From: Burkholderiales bacterium
Lineage (GTDB): Bacteria > Pseudomonadota > Gammaproteobacteria > Burkholderiales > Burkholderiaceae_C
NCBI GenBank assembly: GCA_021414305.1
Contig: JAIOOS010000006.1
Coordinates: 1-64,000 of the forward strand
Length of the DNA: 64,000 bases
Direction of reading: 5' to 3'
In this document: positions 63,035 through 64,000 of the stretch, piece after piece
Layout: each line of letters opens with the position of its first letter
Position numbering within the stretch: position 1 is the stretch's first letter
The notes under the pieces: model-generated
What the model was told of the DNA's origin: nothing
Database searches by the model: none
The model's input: the letters and a program-made list of their open reading frames with translations, nothing else
Made by a program: the position numbers and the translations under genes

Positions 63035-63193
63035 GGCGGGCCCTGGCGGGCGGAAGCACCCGATCCGCCGATCATGGTCTCCACGGGCCCGGCGGGCGGC
63101 GGAGCACCGACGAACGGCGCGGCTCGCTTGCCGTTCGGCCGGTCGGCATCTGGCCGTTGGTCCGGCCACGTCCCGTATGCTTGTCCGGCGCCA

Positions 63194-64000
63194 TGAGCCC
63201 GTCCCCGCAGCCCTTTCGCCTGCACGTCGCCGACGCGGCGATCGACGACCTGCGCGAACGCCTGGCGCGAACGCGCTTCCCCGACCAGGCGCCGGGCGAG
63301 CCCTGGGCCTACGGCACCGACGTCGCCTACCTGCAGGGCCTGGTCGAGCACTGGCGCTGCGGCTTCGACTGGCGCGCGCAGGAAGCGCGCCTGAACGCCT
63401 ACGACCAGTGGACGGTGCCGCTGCATGGCATCGACCTGCACTTCCTGCATGTCCCGGGCAAGGGACCGCGCCCGTTCCCGCTGCTGCTCTCGCACGGCTG
63501 GCCGGGCTCGGTGTTCGAGTTCCTGGAGATCATTCCGCGCCTTACCGATCCGGCCCGGTTCGGCGGCGACCCGGCCGACGCCTTCACCGTGGTCGCGCCT
63601 TCGCTGCCCGGCTACGGCCCGTCGTTCAAGCCCGGTCAGCCGCGCCTCGGCCTGGAGGCGATGGCCGATTGCCTGGCCGAGCTCATGACCGGCGTGCTCG
63701 GCTACGAGCGCTTCGCCGCGCAGGGCGGCGACTGGGGCGCGTTCATCACCTCGCGCCTGGGCGCCGTTCACGCCGACAAGCTGATCGGCATTCACCTCAA
63801 CCTGCTGGCGCTGCGTCGGGACGCGAAGCTCGCGAACCCCACGGCCGAGGAGAAGGCCTACCTCGGCGAGCTCGAGACCTGGCTCAAGGAGGAGACCGGC
63901 TACCAGTGGATCCAGGGCACGCGGCCGCAGACGCTCGCCTTCGGCCTCACCGATTCGCCGGCCGGCCTGGCCGCATGGATCGTCGAGAAGTTCCGCCGCT
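63194..64000 (+). CDS. Epoxide hydrolase-like alpha/beta hydrolase, 3' end cut by window
   Basis: About 269 of an expected ~380 residues. The N-terminal EHN domain (FRLHVADAAIDDLRERLARTRFPDQAPGEPWAYGTDVAYLQGLVEHW) is typical of microsomal-type epoxide hydrolases. Oxyanion HGWPGS and nucleophile Asp in AAQGGDWGAFI follow. The substrate is not predictable; many bacterial members act on unknown epoxides or esters. Start ATG 63194 follows the end of a gap with no other coding signal. Confidence 0.9.

Overview
The window is G+C-rich DNA (roughly 70% by eye) from what is most likely a betaproteobacterium of the order Burkholderiales (Comamonadaceae/Rubrivivax-type). The taxon is inferred from four things: gene content (pca, liu and phosphonoacetate genes, a HAAT transporter next to HyuAB, LigD), two dispersed intergenic palindrome families, small acidic proteins of a kind common in that group, and frequent ATG/GTG/TTG starts overlapping the previous stop codon. 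I saw no rRNA, tRNA, CRISPR, integrase or insertion sequence. Both ends cut a gene: hyuB on the left, an epoxide hydrolase on the right.

Left part (1-10.8 kb). A minus-strand operon livK - livHM (one fused permease) - livG - livF - hyuA encodes a branched-chain-amino-acid-type ABC transporter plus an ATP-dependent hydantoinase/oxoprolinase. hyuB lies further on, separated by a plus-strand isochorismatase-like hydrolase. A cupin, a Tat-exported nicotinamidase-like hydrolase and an AA_synth-family protein follow. 10.9-20.8 kb: DNA ligase D, an SDR dehydrogenase with a basic N-terminal extension, a proline/alanine-rich lipoprotein, two glycosyltransferases with a DUF2334-type deacetylase and a PAP2 phosphatase, and an AI-2E-family permease.

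20.8-26.8 kb: an envelope-modification block. dgkA, eptA (lipid A phosphoethanolamine transferase) and a PAP2 phosphatase run divergently from an OmpR-family two-component system; two small membrane proteins follow. 26.8-29.9 kb: pcaI-pcaJ-pcaF, the end of the beta-ketoadipate pathway. 29.9-36.4 kb: a LuxR regulator coupled to a cytoplasmic HtrA-like protease, a class IV aminotransferase, an ABC-2 exporter, and a soluble histidine kinase with a tiny coupled gene.

36.4-46.7 kb: a secondary alcohol dehydrogenase, then a GntR-controlled phosphonate operon (phnD-C-E-E, phosphonoacetate hydrolase phnA, Fe-alcohol dehydrogenase, phosphonoacetaldehyde dehydrogenase phnY). It should import a C2 phosphonate and convert it to acetate and phosphate. 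A 2-hydroxyacid dehydrogenase whose start lies beside a repeat is coupled to its end. 46.7-54.3 kb: cytochrome c, a TetR/SnoaL pair with a clear operator-promoter (the SnoaL gene is frameshifted), 3-methylcrotonyl-CoA carboxylase genes for leucine degradation, and an ArsR-SRPBCC-GST cassette.

54.4-64 kb is the least ordinary part. It holds a 581-aa glycine-repeat protein of unknown role, an AEC transporter, small secreted and membrane proteins, and an isovaleryl-CoA dehydrogenase gene that is broken. A perfect 142-bp copy of its 3' end occurs twice, flanking a 3.4-kb segment with a BTAD-regulator/hydrolase fusion and a TTC38-like TPR protein. This is either a real rearrangement or an assembly artefact.
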